A stretch of DNA of 52,636 nucleotides from Actinomycetaceae bacterium (lineage in GTDB: Bacteria > Actinomycetota > Actinomycetes > Actinomycetales > Actinomycetaceae): the NCBI GenBank assembly GCA_017539125.1, contig JAFYHO010000085.1, forward strand, positions 1 through 52,636. The letters are read 5' to 3'. Positions 44,455 through 52,636 of the stretch are shown here, piece by piece. Positions within the stretch are counted from its first letter, which is position 1, and the number at the start of each line of letters is the position of its first letter. The translations under genes were made by a program, and so were the position numbers. The notes under the pieces were generated by a model. That model did not search any database. It had not been told where the DNA came from and was given only the letters and a program-made list of their open reading frames with translations.

Positions 44455-44997
44455 CTAGTAAGTACAGACGGCATCGACATTGTAGCCACTCAGAGCAGCG
44501 CGGCCGCCGAGGTCTGCCAGCTCGATTAGCACGCACAGATACGCAGGAATACCGCCAGCTTGCTCGATGAGTTCAAAAGATGCACGGGCTGTACCGCCGG
44601 TTGCCAAAACATCATCGACAACCAAGATACGCTGGCCTTCTTCGACAGTGAAAGGATGAAGCTCCATACGCGCCGAGCCGTACTCCAAATCGTAATCCAC
44701 ACCCACAACAGGCCCAGGCAGGCGACCAGCCTTGCGTACCGTCACCATGCCAACGCCTAGTTCAACAGCGAGGGGCGCAGCGAAGATGAAACCACGCGAT
44801 TCCAAACCGGCGACTGCATCAACCTTGCCGCGGTAATGGTCGGCAAGAGTGCGTATCAAATCCGCAAAAACCTCACCATTAGCGATAAGAGGCGTGACAT
44901 CACGGAAAAGAACGTCCGGCTCAGGAAAATCGGGTATTTCACGGATATTGTTGGCAATACGCTCTGCCAACTCCTGTGGAATGTGCAGCTCGCTCAC
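44455..44997 (-). CDS. apt: Adenine phosphoribosyltransferase
   Basis: A 180-aa purine salvage enzyme. The PRPP-binding motif ILVVDDVLATGGTA and the N-terminal PDFPEPDVLFRDVTPL are diagnostic. The start is GTG at 44997, overlapping the secF stop as GTGA. The order secF-apt-relA is conserved across actinobacteria, so co-transcription from yajC is likely although the genes differ in role. Confidence 0.95.
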   Translation of the reverse strand: MSELHIPQELAERIANNIREIPDFPEPDVLFRDVTPLIANGEVFADLIRTLADHYRGKVDAVAGLESRGFIFAAPLAVELGVGMVTVRKAGRLPGPVVGVDYDLEYGSARMELHPFTVEEGQRILVVDDVLATGGTARASFELIEQAGGIPAYLCVLIELADLGGRAALSGYNVDAVCTY

Positions 44998-46151
44998 TTC
45001 TTCTTCCTCTTCTTGCGCTTGGGCTGCGCTTTATTGCCTAAATGCTGGCCAGGCACAGACATAATGGCTTTTGTCGGAATCTCTTCCAAATCTTCAACAT
45101 CTTCGCCAGCATCGATACGAGCTTGACGCTCAGCTATACGCGCTTCACGCTTGGCAAGCACTTTCGCAGTGTGCTCTTTAATCTCTGGGCTCGTCTCCGT
45201 CAAGGCAACCGCCAAAGGAGCGGCGATGAACATGGAGGACAGCGAGGACAAAATCAAACCGACGAACATCACGAGAGCCAAGTCGCGCAGTGTCGCAGCG
45301 CCCAGCAGCCACACGCCGATGAACAGAATCGATGCCACGGGCAGAAGCGATGTAACCGACGTATTCAGTGTACGAATCAAGGTCTGGTTAACAGCCAAAT
45401 TGGTCGATTCTGCGAAGGTGTAATCGTCTTGCTTGAGCAGTTTCTCGGTATTCTCACGTACCTTATCGAAAACGACGACGGTGTCGTAGAGAGAGTAAGC
45501 GAGAATCGTCAGCAAGCCGATAACCGAAGCCGGAGTGACTTCAAAACCGAAAATGGAATAGATACCGACCGTCACGACAAGGTCGTTAAACAAAGCGAGG
45601 ATAGCGCCTGCGGCATTTCGCCATGTACGGAAGTAGAGGGTCAAGCCCAAAGCTGCCAAAACGACAAAGACGATAAAGCCACGCAGAGCCTTTGTGGAAA
45701 TATCCTGACCCCATGACGGACCGACATATGTCGACGTGACATCTTCAGCCTTCACCCCATAGGCGTCAGCAAGCTTGGCCTTAATCTCTTCCACTTGAGC
45801 ATTAGACAGCTGGTCAGAATCACTCGTATCCTTTGCGTCTTGACTGGCCTCTTTCGTGATCTGCACACGAACCGAAGAATCGCCAAGTGCCGAGACACGC
45901 ACAGCGTCGTCACCCAGATACTCTGAGAAAACCTTTTGCGCTGGCGCTTCACTTGTATCACTCGTACTCGAGACGGTGAACTGGGAGCCACCAGTGAACT
46001 CCACGCCAAGATTCAAGCCGCGGAAGATAAGGGAAGCCAGCGACAAAACAATAGCCACAACCGCAATGGTGAACCAGATTTTGCGCTTACCAACGAAGTC
46101 GAAAGACTTTTTACCAGTGTAGAGGTCATTACCAACGGAATAAATAGACAT
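44994..46151 (-). CDS. secF: Protein translocase subunit SecF
   Basis: A 385-aa membrane protein that with SecD pulls exported proteins through the Sec channel using the proton gradient. The first transmembrane helix, the GVEFTGGSQF motif (about 50-59) and the block of five C-terminal helices with NDLVVTVGIYSIFGFEV and SLYDTVVVFDKVRENTEK are typical. The tail is long and ends with QPKRKKRKKK, a very basic stretch that should face the cytoplasm. The ATG shares its last base with the secD stop (TAATG). Confidence 0.95.
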   Translation of the reverse strand: MSIYSVGNDLYTGKKSFDFVGKRKIWFTIAVVAIVLSLASLIFRGLNLGVEFTGGSQFTVSSTSDTSEAPAQKVFSEYLGDDAVRVSALGDSSVRVQITKEASQDAKDTSDSDQLSNAQVEEIKAKLADAYGVKAEDVTSTYVGPSWGQDISTKALRGFIVFVVLAALGLTLYFRTWRNAAGAILALFNDLVVTVGIYSIFGFEVTPASVIGLLTILAYSLYDTVVVFDKVRENTEKLLKQDDYTFAESTNLAVNQTLIRTLNTSVTSLLPVASILFIGVWLLGAATLRDLALVMFVGLILSSLSSMFIAAPLAVALTETSPEIKEHTAKVLAKREARIAERQARIDAGEDVEDLEEIPTKAIMSVPGQHLGNKAQPKRKKRKKK

Positions 46152-48136
46152 TAGACTTCCTCCTCTCCACTCATGACTGTCTCATCTGCGGCACTCACGT
46201 CCTCAGAAAGTTCAGCCTCGTTAGCTTCCTTTGCTTTGTCACGCTCTTTCCTGCGCTGAGCAGCGCGGCGCTCGGCGAGAGACATTTTTTCTCCTGCCTG
46301 TGTCTTGACCGGCTCGTCACTGCCTTGCTCTGCGCTATCAGCGGCAGCGTCCGCTTTTTTGCTCTTGGACGAGCCCGATGTGAAGCGGCCAGCACCCTTG
46401 TAATGGGCTTCTTTATTGCCCAAGGCGACCGAGTCCATACCAGACCACGCCTTGCCTTGACCGAAGAAGGCGGTCTTGCGGACAAGCAAGGTCATAGCGG
46501 GATAGGTGAACATGAAGATGATGATAAGGTCGAGAATCGTCGTCAAACCGAGGGTGAAAGCGAAGCCTCGAACCGAACCGACCGCGAGGAAGTAGAGAAC
46601 GACAGCGGCGAGAAGGTTGACCGAGTCAGCCACGATAACTGTTCTCTTTGCGCGCTGCCAGCCGTGCGCGACAGCCGAAACATTAGAACGCCCGTCACGC
46701 TGCTCGTCACGTATTCGCTCGAAAAAGACGATAAAGGAATCGGCAGTAATACCAATCGAGATAATCAAAGCCACGACACCTGCCAGCGACAAACGCATTC
46801 CAATGAGATACGAGAGCAGGCAGACAATCAGGTAGGACAGGCCAACTGCCAAGGTGATAGATCCAATGGCGATGACGCCCAAGCCGTGATACTGCCACAG
46901 CAAGTAAAGAATAATCAGAACGATACCGATAAGGCCTGCAATCAGACCCGCACGCAAGGATTCAGAGCCGAGCGTTGCAGAGATTTGCTCTTCCGATTCA
47001 ACATCGAAATGCAAGGGCAGCGAGCCGAAGGACAACTGGTTTGCCAAAGTGGTGGCTTCCTCGGCAGTGAAAGAACCGGAAATCTCGGCAGAGCCACCGG
47101 AAATAATCGTTTGGGGTACAGCCGACGAAACAACAGAACCGTCAAGAACAACAGCAAATTGGTTACGCGGAGACTCTAGATCGACAAGTCGAGTAGTAAC
47201 CTCGGTAAAAGCCTTTGTGCCCTTGGAGTTGAATTGAATATTGACAACATTCTGGCCCTTTTGGGAATCAAAACCTGAGACAGCCTGAGTGATATCGACG
47301 CCCTCAATCTCGGCGGGACCAAGAATATACTTGCCGCCAGTAGTTGAAGAGCAGGCAACGAGCGGCTTGGCAGGGTCGTCTTGCGAAGCAGCAATGCGTG
47401 CCTCAGGCTGGGTGCAGTCAAGAGTGTAGGCTTCATAGAGAGCCTGCTCAGTAATCCATGCAGTATCCGAGGGGTTACTCGGTTCTGTCGCTGGCTTGTC
47501 GGACAGCTTGCCGTCACCGTCAGCATCGGCCTTTTCACGGGCAGCCTTCTCTAATTCGTCAGGAGAATATGTTGCGGCGCTCTGAGCTCCTTCAACAGTT
47601 GTGCCATCTCCCAGATTCACCACATTGCCATCTTGGTCAGTAATCTCCAAAGATTGGCTCGTTACGTCCTCCGTAGCGTTAGCTTCGTCCTCACCAGATG
47701 TAACCGTATCGGGAGTTAGAGGCATGGGTGAGTCCACTTGGAGCACGGGACGCATACGCAACACAGCGGATGTACGCACCAAATTCAGCGTTTCTTGGGA
47801 AGGATTGCCCGGCAGCGAAACGAGAATATTGCTCGTACCCTGAGCGGAAATCTCCGCCTCGGAAACACCGGAGGCGTCCACACGCTGGCGGATAATCTCA
47901 ATCGCCTGCTCAATATCGGAATCGCTCACCTTTGAACCGTCAGTAGTAACCGGCTTGAGAATAATCTGCGTGCCGCCCTCAAGGTCAAGCGCGAAATCCG
48001 GTGTCCACCGCGATTTACCAGAGGTAACCGAGGCTACCCCCAAGGAAACAAGCAGTATCGCAATGAGGATAGCAAGGACGACAAGACGTTTACCAATACG
48101 AGGTTCTGTCGCTTTTGACGTATTACGCTGTGCCAT
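46151..48136 (-). CDS. secD: Protein translocase subunit SecD
   Basis: A 661-aa partner of SecF. The motif DFALDLEGGTQIIL (about 47-60), six membrane helices and the GITADSFIVFFERIRDE signature near residue 480 are diagnostic. Compared with E. coli, the P1 periplasmic region contains a long hydrophilic insert (about 145-240), including an EF-hand-like loop DADGDGKLSD (204-213). The C-terminal tail (about 590-661) is charged and Ala/Glu-rich. It follows yajC by 32 bases. Confidence 0.94.
   Translation of the reverse strand: MAQRNTSKATEPRIGKRLVVLAILIAILLVSLGVASVTSGKSRWTPDFALDLEGGTQIILKPVTTDGSKVSDSDIEQAIEIIRQRVDASGVSEAEISAQGTSNILVSLPGNPSQETLNLVRTSAVLRMRPVLQVDSPMPLTPDTVTSGEDEANATEDVTSQSLEITDQDGNVVNLGDGTTVEGAQSAATYSPDELEKAAREKADADGDGKLSDKPATEPSNPSDTAWITEQALYEAYTLDCTQPEARIAASQDDPAKPLVACSSTTGGKYILGPAEIEGVDITQAVSGFDSQKGQNVVNIQFNSKGTKAFTEVTTRLVDLESPRNQFAVVLDGSVVSSAVPQTIISGGSAEISGSFTAEEATTLANQLSFGSLPLHFDVESEEQISATLGSESLRAGLIAGLIGIVLIILYLLWQYHGLGVIAIGSITLAVGLSYLIVCLLSYLIGMRLSLAGVVALIISIGITADSFIVFFERIRDEQRDGRSNVSAVAHGWQRAKRTVIVADSVNLLAAVVLYFLAVGSVRGFAFTLGLTTILDLIIIFMFTYPAMTLLVRKTAFFGQGKAWSGMDSVALGNKEAHYKGAGRFTSGSSKSKKADAAADSAEQGSDEPVKTQAGEKMSLAERRAAQRRKERDKAKEANEAELSEDVSAADETVMSGEEEV
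47494..47527 (-). other. EF-hand-like acidic loop coding segment in SecD
   Basis: Codons 204-213 read DADGDGKLSD, matching D-x-D-x-D-G-x-L, the first eight positions of a calcium-binding loop. Position 12 is Pro (215) rather than Glu, so it is not a full EF-hand. It lies in the extracytoplasmic insert between the first two membrane helices. Confidence 0.4.
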
Positions 48137-48168
48137 TCGTTTTCTTTCCTTTGAATCGAGCTTTCAGC

Positions 48169-48591
48169 TTATTCCTGAACGGAGTCTGTAGAGTCTTTTG
48201 TGTCGGTGTCGAAGGCAGACTCTTCTGCCTTGTCGCTGACATTATCGCTAACAATGTCATCTGCGGAGCTTTCCTCTTCGTTCACGGTAGCGAGAGGAAT
48301 CTCCATGGGCTGGTTGATTGCTGCTTTCAACCACACGCTTTCGTCTCCGGAGGGGGATTCCAAAGTAATAGCATCCCCGTCAATATCGACGATTGTTCCG
48401 AGAAAGCCTGAGGTCGTGACGACATTTGTGCCGACGGTAAACCATGATTTGCGGGCTTCTTCTTGCTTGGCTTGCGCATTGCGTGACATGCGCCTGAACA
48501 GGTAAAAGACAGCGAAGATAATAACAAGAGTGAGCACGAACTGCCAATTGAATACATTTTCCTGTTGGCTTGCTGCTGCAATGATTTGCAT
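48169..48591 (-). CDS. yajC: Preprotein translocase subunit YajC
   Basis: A 140-aa single-span membrane protein accessory to SecDF. One N-terminal transmembrane helix (about residues 16-36, FVLTLVIIFAVFYLFRRM) is followed by the small conserved domain with VGTNVVTTSGFLGTIVDIDG. The C-terminal tail after residue ~95 is acidic and disordered. It starts 96 bases after the ruvB stop and heads the yajC-secD-secF-apt-relA run. Confidence 0.93.
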   Translation of the reverse strand: MQIIAAASQQENVFNWQFVLTLVIIFAVFYLFRRMSRNAQAKQEEARKSWFTVGTNVVTTSGFLGTIVDIDGDAITLESPSGDESVWLKAAINQPMEIPLATVNEEESSADDIVSDNVSDKAEESAFDTDTKDSTDSVQE

Positions 48592-48678
48592 GCGAACTCC
48601 CTTTATTCACAAGAAACGGACCGCTTTAGTCTACTCTGCTCACCTGTCTCATGTAATATCGGCGAGCGTGCCGCGCTT

Positions 48679-48703
48679 CACGCTTTTTCAGTTAAAAAGC
48701 GTG
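48679..48703 (-). terminator. Hairpin overlapping the ruvB stop codon
   Basis: CACGCTTTTT and AAAAAGCGTG form a perfect 10-bp stem with loop CAGTT; the ruvB stop lies across its centre. There is no T-tract after it, so it may be a weak terminator or mRNA end structure. Confidence 0.35.
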
Positions 48704-49716
48704 TCTTGGCCCTGTGGCATATCCAAGCCGAGATGTTCAAAAGCCATACGCGTCGCCATACGTCCACGCGGGCCACGCACGAGGAAGCCCTCGCGCACAA
48801 GATACGGCTCGGCGACGGTTTCGACAGTTTCGGGCTCTTCGCCGACCGTCATGGAGAGCGTCGTCAAACCGACCGGCCCTCCCCCAAAACGCACGCATAC
48901 TGCTTCGAGTACAGCGCGGTCGAGACGGTCAAGGCCGAGACGGTCAACCTCGAACAAGTCCAAGGCGGCGCGGGCAGAGTCGAGGTCGAGAATGCCCTTG
49001 TTATTGATTTCTGCCCAGTCTTGGACGCGGCGCAACAGGCGATTTGCCACACGCGGTGTGCCGCGTGAACGCGAAGCAATCTCGCGCGCCGCATCGGGAC
49101 GCAGCTCGGCATCGAGTTTGATAGCGCTGCGGCTGACGATTTTGGCAAGCTCGTCCTCGGTGTAGTAGTCGAGGTGGGCAGTGAAACCGAAGCGGTCACG
49201 CAAAGGAGCTGGTAGCAGGCCTGCGCGGGTGGTAGCGCCGACGACGGTAAAACGTGGTAGAGGCAGCGGAATAGAGGTTGCTCCCGGGCCTTTACCAACC
49301 ATCACATCGACGCGGAAATCTTCCATTGCCAGATATAGCATTTCTTCGCCTGTGCGAGCCAAGCGGTGGATTTCGTCAATGAAAAGCACATCCCCCTCGT
49401 TCAGAGAAGAAAGGACGGCTGCGAGGTCGCCTGGGCGCTGCAAAGTCGGACCGGATGTCAGACGCAAGGACGAATTGACTTCATTGGCGATAATCATGGC
49501 GAGAGTCGTTTTGCCAAGTCCGGGAGGACCAGAGAGAAGAACGTGATCGGGGGCTTGCCCGCGTCCGAGTGCCGCCTCAACAACAAGGGAGAGCTGCTGG
49601 CGTACCTGCGACTGCCCCACGAATTCCGAGAGAGCTTTGGGGCGCAAGGCTGCCTCGGCAGCACGCTCGCTTTCGGTCGCGTCTGTGTCTACAGGGCTGT
49701 AAAAGTTCTCGCTCAT
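48688..49716 (-). CDS. ruvB: Holliday junction helicase RuvB
   Basis: A 342-aa AAA+ motor driving branch migration with RuvA. Walker A GPPGLGKT is at 63-70, Walker B IDEIHRL follows, and [20 protein letters not shown] contains sensor 1. The C-terminal winged-helix domain (about 260-335) is present. The start overlaps the ruvA stop by 4 bases. Confidence 0.97.
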   Translation of the reverse strand: MSENFYSPVDTDATESERAAEAALRPKALSEFVGQSQVRQQLSLVVEAALGRGQAPDHVLLSGPPGLGKTTLAMIIANEVNSSLRLTSGPTLQRPGDLAAVLSSLNEGDVLFIDEIHRLARTGEEMLYLAMEDFRVDVMVGKGPGATSIPLPLPRFTVVGATTRAGLLPAPLRDRFGFTAHLDYYTEDELAKIVSRSAIKLDAELRPDAAREIASRSRGTPRVANRLLRRVQDWAEINNKGILDLDSARAALDLFEVDRLGLDRLDRAVLEAVCVRFGGGPVGLTTLSMTVGEEPETVETVAEPYLVREGFLVRGPRGRMATRMAFEHLGLDMPQGQDTLFN

Positions 49717-50318
49717 ACTCGCCGCCTATTCATAATTTGGAGACTGCTTCGCAGCAATTCGCTGATATCTGCTTCGGGATTGGCTTTGCGGGCTTCTTCG
49801 TAGGCTGCGAGAGAATCCCTCTCGCTCCAGCCGAAGTTCATCAAGGCCTGGATAACCTCATTACCTGTATCGACAGAAGCAGCCACGCCTGCCGCTTCGC
49901 CGAGCGCCGACGACGTGGGAGCGCCAAGTTTACCAGCCAATTCAAGGATGAGACGCTGGGCGCCTTTCTTGCCAATACCAGGGACTTTCTGTAGGGCACT
50001 CACATTTTCTTTGGCAACTTCCGCGCGCAAAATATCGGGAGTATAAACGCCCAGAACAGCGAGAGCAATCTTCGGGCCGATACCAGAAACCGATTGCAGG
50101 ATATTGAAGGTATCGCGCTCGTCCTCGTCAGAAAAACCGAAAAGCGTCAGGGAATCTTCGCGCACAACGAGAGCTGTGGCGATACGGTGTTCTGCTCCCT
50201 CGCGTAACTCACTGAGAGTGGTAGCGGTTGCTAAAAAGGCGAAGCCTACTCCCCCAACCTCGATGACGGCACTCTCGGCCCCGCGATAGGTGATTGTGCC
50301 CGTGAGTGAAGAAATCAT
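49713..50318 (-). CDS. ruvA: Holliday junction DNA-binding subunit RuvA
   Basis: A 201-aa protein. The N-terminal OB domain ([13 protein letters not shown]), two helix-hairpin-helix motifs ([17 protein letters not shown] and [19 protein letters not shown]) and the C-terminal RuvB-interacting domain (about 150-200) are all visible. It overlaps ruvC and ruvB by 4 bases each, so the three are translationally coupled. Confidence 0.96.
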   Translation of the reverse strand: MISSLTGTITYRGAESAVIEVGGVGFAFLATATTLSELREGAEHRIATALVVREDSLTLFGFSDEDERDTFNILQSVSGIGPKIALAVLGVYTPDILRAEVAKENVSALQKVPGIGKKGAQRLILELAGKLGAPTSSALGEAAGVAASVDTGNEVIQALMNFGWSERDSLAAYEEARKANPEADISELLRSSLQIMNRRRV

Positions 50319-50956
50319 TGCGTGCTCACTTTCTCCTGTGGAGCGACAGCTCCGTGCCTGCGTGACATTCTCTCAGCTTGCGCCCACATTTTCTGTGCCG
50401 GCGTCAAATCGCTACCCTCGGCGCGCGGCAGCGAGCCCGCACCGCCATGCTGGCTGCGGTCAGGCTGCGCGGTAAGTGAGGCAATTCCTCCGCGCCACGC
50501 CTGACAGATAGCAATAGCAAGCGAGTCTGCGGCGTCTGCCGGTTTGGGTGGCTTATCAAGACGCAGAATGCGTTGCACCATCGCTTGCACCTGCTTTTTA
50601 TCGGCTCGCCCGCTTCCGCTGACTGCTGCTTTGACCTCGGAGGGTGTATGCATTTCGATAGGTATGCCCGCGCGGGCAGCACTCAGCAGAACAATGCCGG
50701 CGACTTGAGCCGTGCCCATCACCGAGCGCACATTATCTTGGGCGAAAACGCGCTCCAGAGCCATCACATCAGGTTTCATCTCGCTGATGACCTTCTCTAT
50801 TTCGTCAGCGATAATGAGAAGGCGCTGGTCGGGAGGTAAGTCTGGCGCAGAGCGAGCCACTCGCACATCAACGAGACTGACACGCCTGCCCGCTTCGGCA
50901 TCAATCGTGCCTAAGCCGCAGCGTGTCAATCCAGGGTCAACACCGAGTATTCGCAT
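50315..50956 (-). CDS. ruvC: Holliday junction resolvase RuvC
   Basis: A 213-aa endonuclease with a ribonuclease-H-like fold. The catalytic Asp7 is in [10 protein letters not shown], an acidic residue in MALERVFAQ near residue 68 and the C-terminal [10 protein letters not shown] complete the active site. The last ~50 residues extend beyond the usual end as a hydrophilic tail. It is the first gene of ruvCAB, preceded by a dispersed repeat rather than by the YebC-family gene directly. Confidence 0.95.
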   Translation of the reverse strand: MRILGVDPGLTRCGLGTIDAEAGRRVSLVDVRVARSAPDLPPDQRLLIIADEIEKVISEMKPDVMALERVFAQDNVRSVMGTAQVAGIVLLSAARAGIPIEMHTPSEVKAAVSGSGRADKKQVQAMVQRILRLDKPPKPADAADSLAIAICQAWRGGIASLTAQPDRSQHGGAGSLPRAEGSDLTPAQKMWAQAERMSRRHGAVAPQEKVSTQ

Positions 50957-51028
50957 AGGTCTAACCTATCGCGAAGGACGGACATTTTCGGTTAAGCGCA
51001 CGCGGTGAGTAGCTAACAGTCTCTACAC

Positions 51029-51270
51029 CGTCATTGCGAGCGAGCAAAGCAATCTCCCCACACCGTCATTGCGAGGAGCGCCTCCAGGCGCGACGAAGCA
51101 ATCAATAACGGACAGTTGTCAGCGTTGCGAAGCGGACATTAATGGACTATTGATCGCCATAACGAGGAGCGAAAGGTCCGAGAGCTTGCTCTCGAGACTG
51201 TAGCGACGAAGTTATGAGAGGCGCGAAGCACCGAACACGTCGGACGCAAAGCGTCCTCCTCGCAATGACG
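51029..51270. repeat. Dispersed repeat, longest copy (copy 4), between ruvC and the YebC-family gene
   Basis: Two head units occur in tandem (CGTCATTGCGAGCGAGCAAAG at 51029 and CGTCATTGCGAGGAGCGCC at 51064). The right end CTCCTCGCAATGACG is inverse to them. The segment AAGCAATCAATAACGGACA, GTTGTCAGCGTTGC and GGACTATTGATCGCC (about 51094-51160) is the reverse complement of the core of the copy at 25979. It fills the ~320-base gap; nothing else was seen there. Confidence 0.75.
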
Positions 51271-51278
51271 TGTAGGGG

Positions 51279-52034
51279 CTAAGCCTCGAGCTCCTCCATG
51301 ACCTCGTCAGGAATATCAACATTGGAATAGACTTCCTGGACGTCGTCCAAATCGTCGAGAGCATCGAGAACTTTCATAACCTTTTCTGCGCCCTCTTTAT
51401 CGACGGTGACTTTCATCGAGGGCAAGAACTGCACTTCGGCGCTGTTGTAGTCGATACCTGCCTCCTGCAAGGCAGTACGAACTGCGACGACATCGCTGGC
51501 TGCACAGGTAATCTCAAAGATTTCGTCGTAATCTTCGACTTCTTCGGCTCCAGCGTCGAGCACAGCCATGAGGACGTCGTCCTCACTCAAACCGTCACTC
51601 TTGGGAACTTCAACGACACCGGTGCGCGAGAACATGTAGGCAACCGAGCCGGGGTCGGCAAGGCGACCGCCATTGCGGGTCAATGCGACGCGAACTTCGG
51701 AGGCTGCACGGTTGCGGTTATCCGTCAAACACTCGATGAGAACGGCGACGCCACCGGAGGCGTAGCCCTCGTAGGTGATTGCCTCGTAGTTGACGGCGTC
51801 TGCGCCCTCGCCACTGCCACGCTTGACGGCGCGATCGATGTTGTCGGCGGGAACAGAGTTCTTCTTAGCCTTTTGGATAGCGTCATACAAAGTGGGATTG
51901 CCAGCAGGGTCACCACCACCCGAACGAGCAGCAACCTCAATATTCTTAATCAGACGCGCAAAGAGCTTACCGCGCTTCGCATCATTAGCAGCTTTCTTGT
52001 GTTTCGTGGTCGCCCACTTTGAATGTCCAGACAC
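51279..52034 (-). CDS. YebC/PmpR (TACO1) family protein
   Basis: A 251-aa member of the YebC family. The N-terminal [23 protein letters not shown] block and [19 protein letters not shown] are diagnostic, and the acidic C-terminal half is normal. The family was annotated as transcriptional regulators; recent work links some members to translation of difficult sequences such as polyproline. The start is GTG at 52034. In many actinobacteria it stands immediately upstream of ruvC; here a repeat separates them. Confidence 0.94.
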   Translation of the reverse strand: MSGHSKWATTKHKKAANDAKRGKLFARLIKNIEVAARSGGGDPAGNPTLYDAIQKAKKNSVPADNIDRAVKRGSGEGADAVNYEAITYEGYASGGVAVLIECLTDNRNRAASEVRVALTRNGGRLADPGSVAYMFSRTGVVEVPKSDGLSEDDVLMAVLDAGAEEVEDYDEIFEITCAASDVVAVRTALQEAGIDYNSAEVQFLPSMKVTVDKEGAEKVMKVLDALDDLDDVQEVYSNVDIPDEVMEELEA

Positions 52035-52073
52035 TACCTGTCTCCGTTCACGATTGTTTTATTGGCTTTTACC

Positions 52074-52102
52074 ATTGTAGAGCCTACACCTTTGAGCCAG
52101 AA
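52074..52102 (-). promoter_or_regulatory. Candidate promoter of the YebC-family gene
   Basis: On the minus strand TTCTGG (52102-52097) and TACAAT (52079-52074) are separated by 17 bases. They lie 40 bases upstream of the GTG start. It is a motif match in the 105-base gap after the NUDIX gene. Confidence 0.35.
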
Positions 52103-52139
52103 AACGCCCCCACTTAGCCCGTGGCGCGTGCCAAGTCTC

Positions 52140-52636
52140 TTAGTGTTTGCCAATCCCAGTAGCTTCCTCGATGAACGGACACGTACCGTCCCACCCCTGT
52201 GCCCACGAGCGCGCCAAATCTGGCAAAGTGCGCGGATAAACGGGAGCGGCCTGTGCAAGAGCATCTAAATCCTCAATATCCCACCACGCGAATTCGTCGA
52301 GAACTTCACGCTCTAAATCCGTCAGCTCTTGACCTGCACCCACACTCGCAGCTTCATCGTCGTCAAGAAAAAGCAAAAAGAACGTCTCGTCTTGCCGCCG
52401 CGTCTCACCAACAAAATGGAAAAGCGCGCTACGACGAAGAACAGGCCCCTCAAGGCGCTCAGGCGACACACGCAAACCCGTCTCCTCGGCTAATTCACGC
52501 TGCGCACCCTCGCGCGCGTCCTCACCAACAAGCAAACCGCCGCCAACAGTGAACCACCAATGATGATTGACATCGTCAATATCGTGCCCGTGAATGAGAA
52601 AAATCCGCCCGCGCCTGTCCATAACCACGACACGTG
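52140..52636 (-). CDS. NUDIX hydrolase, N-terminus cut by the window edge
   Basis: At least 165 codons are in frame and open at the right edge, with the visible residues VVVMDRRGRIFLIHG looking like the first strand of a NUDIX domain. A GTG at 52628 is possible as a start but probably not the real one. The NUDIX box is complete: GGLLVGEDAREGAQRELAEETGL matches G-x5-E-x7-R-E-U-x-E-E-x-G-U. Such enzymes hydrolyse nucleoside-diphosphate derivatives; the substrate is unknown. The C-terminal part (ARSWAQGWDGTCPFIEEATG) is ordinary for actinobacterial members. Confidence 0.88.
   Translation of the reverse strand, partial: RVVVMDRRGRIFLIHGHDIDDVNHHWWFTVGGGLLVGEDAREGAQRELAEETGLRVSPERLEGPVLRRSALFHFVGETRRQDETFFLLFLDDDEAASVGAGQELTDLEREVLDEFAWWDIEDLDALAQAAPVYPRTLPDLARSWAQGWDGTCPFIEEATGIGKH

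Overview
The window looks like chromosomal DNA from an actinobacterium of moderate GC content. By gene complement and order it is most like the Actinomycetaceae (Actinomyces, Schaalia, Gleimia or relatives). That family assignment is inference from gene order, not from a search. Two blocks match well-known mycobacterial/corynebacterial orders. One is TPR protein - HAD phosphatase - a ~57-aa protein - tlyA - nadK - recN - steA - steB (compare M. tuberculosis Rv1691-Rv1698). The other is ruvC-ruvA-ruvB-yajC-secD-secF-apt-relA followed by a metallo-beta-lactamase fold protein and hisS.

Layout. 1-1669: a secreted subtilisin-like protease, cut by the left edge. 1833-12329: one long leftward gene train ending in the cell-envelope genes steA, steB, an MraY/WecA-like membrane protein and murJ; most junctions overlap or are a few bases apart. 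12506-13747: mscL and a small secreted protein whose C-terminus resembles a sortase domain. 13748-14715: a long AT-rich spacer leading into aceA-aceB (glyoxylate shunt). 17834-20802: tyrS and an alanine/sodium symporter, leftward. 20830-32334: arginine biosynthesis. argC-J-B-D-R-G form one leftward operon, while argH and argF are divergent from one another and separated from that operon by an MFS exporter and a DUF805 membrane protein. 32572-33981: an AT-rich, probably acquired AAA ATPase of the DUF4143 type, preceded by three direct repeats spaced exactly 33 bp. 34043-38655: hisS followed by two dynamin-like/YfjP-like membrane GTPases. 38754-42052: an MBL-fold hydrolase, a DUF349 protein and a hypothetical protein, with a DnaA-box cluster between the last two. 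42158-52636: relA, apt, secF, secD, yajC, ruvB, ruvA, ruvC, a YebC-family protein and a NUDIX hydrolase cut by the right edge.

No rRNA, tRNA, CRISPR array or insertion sequence was recognised. What stands out is non-coding structure. There is a family of dispersed elements bounded by CGTCATTGCGAG-like ends (about 19236, 23321, 25979 and 51029), with decayed fragments elsewhere. A palindromic element occurs twice, each time between convergent genes (17760 and 42053). The three arginine transcription units share start regions that look leaderless, with a -10 box 6-7 bases before the start codon. Repeated motifs lie in front of argC, aceA and the DUF4143 ATPase. No complete new multi-gene system can be claimed from sequence alone. 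The best candidates for undescribed biology are the sortase-like secreted protein, the 33-bp-phased operator, the DnaA-box cluster and the dispersed elements.
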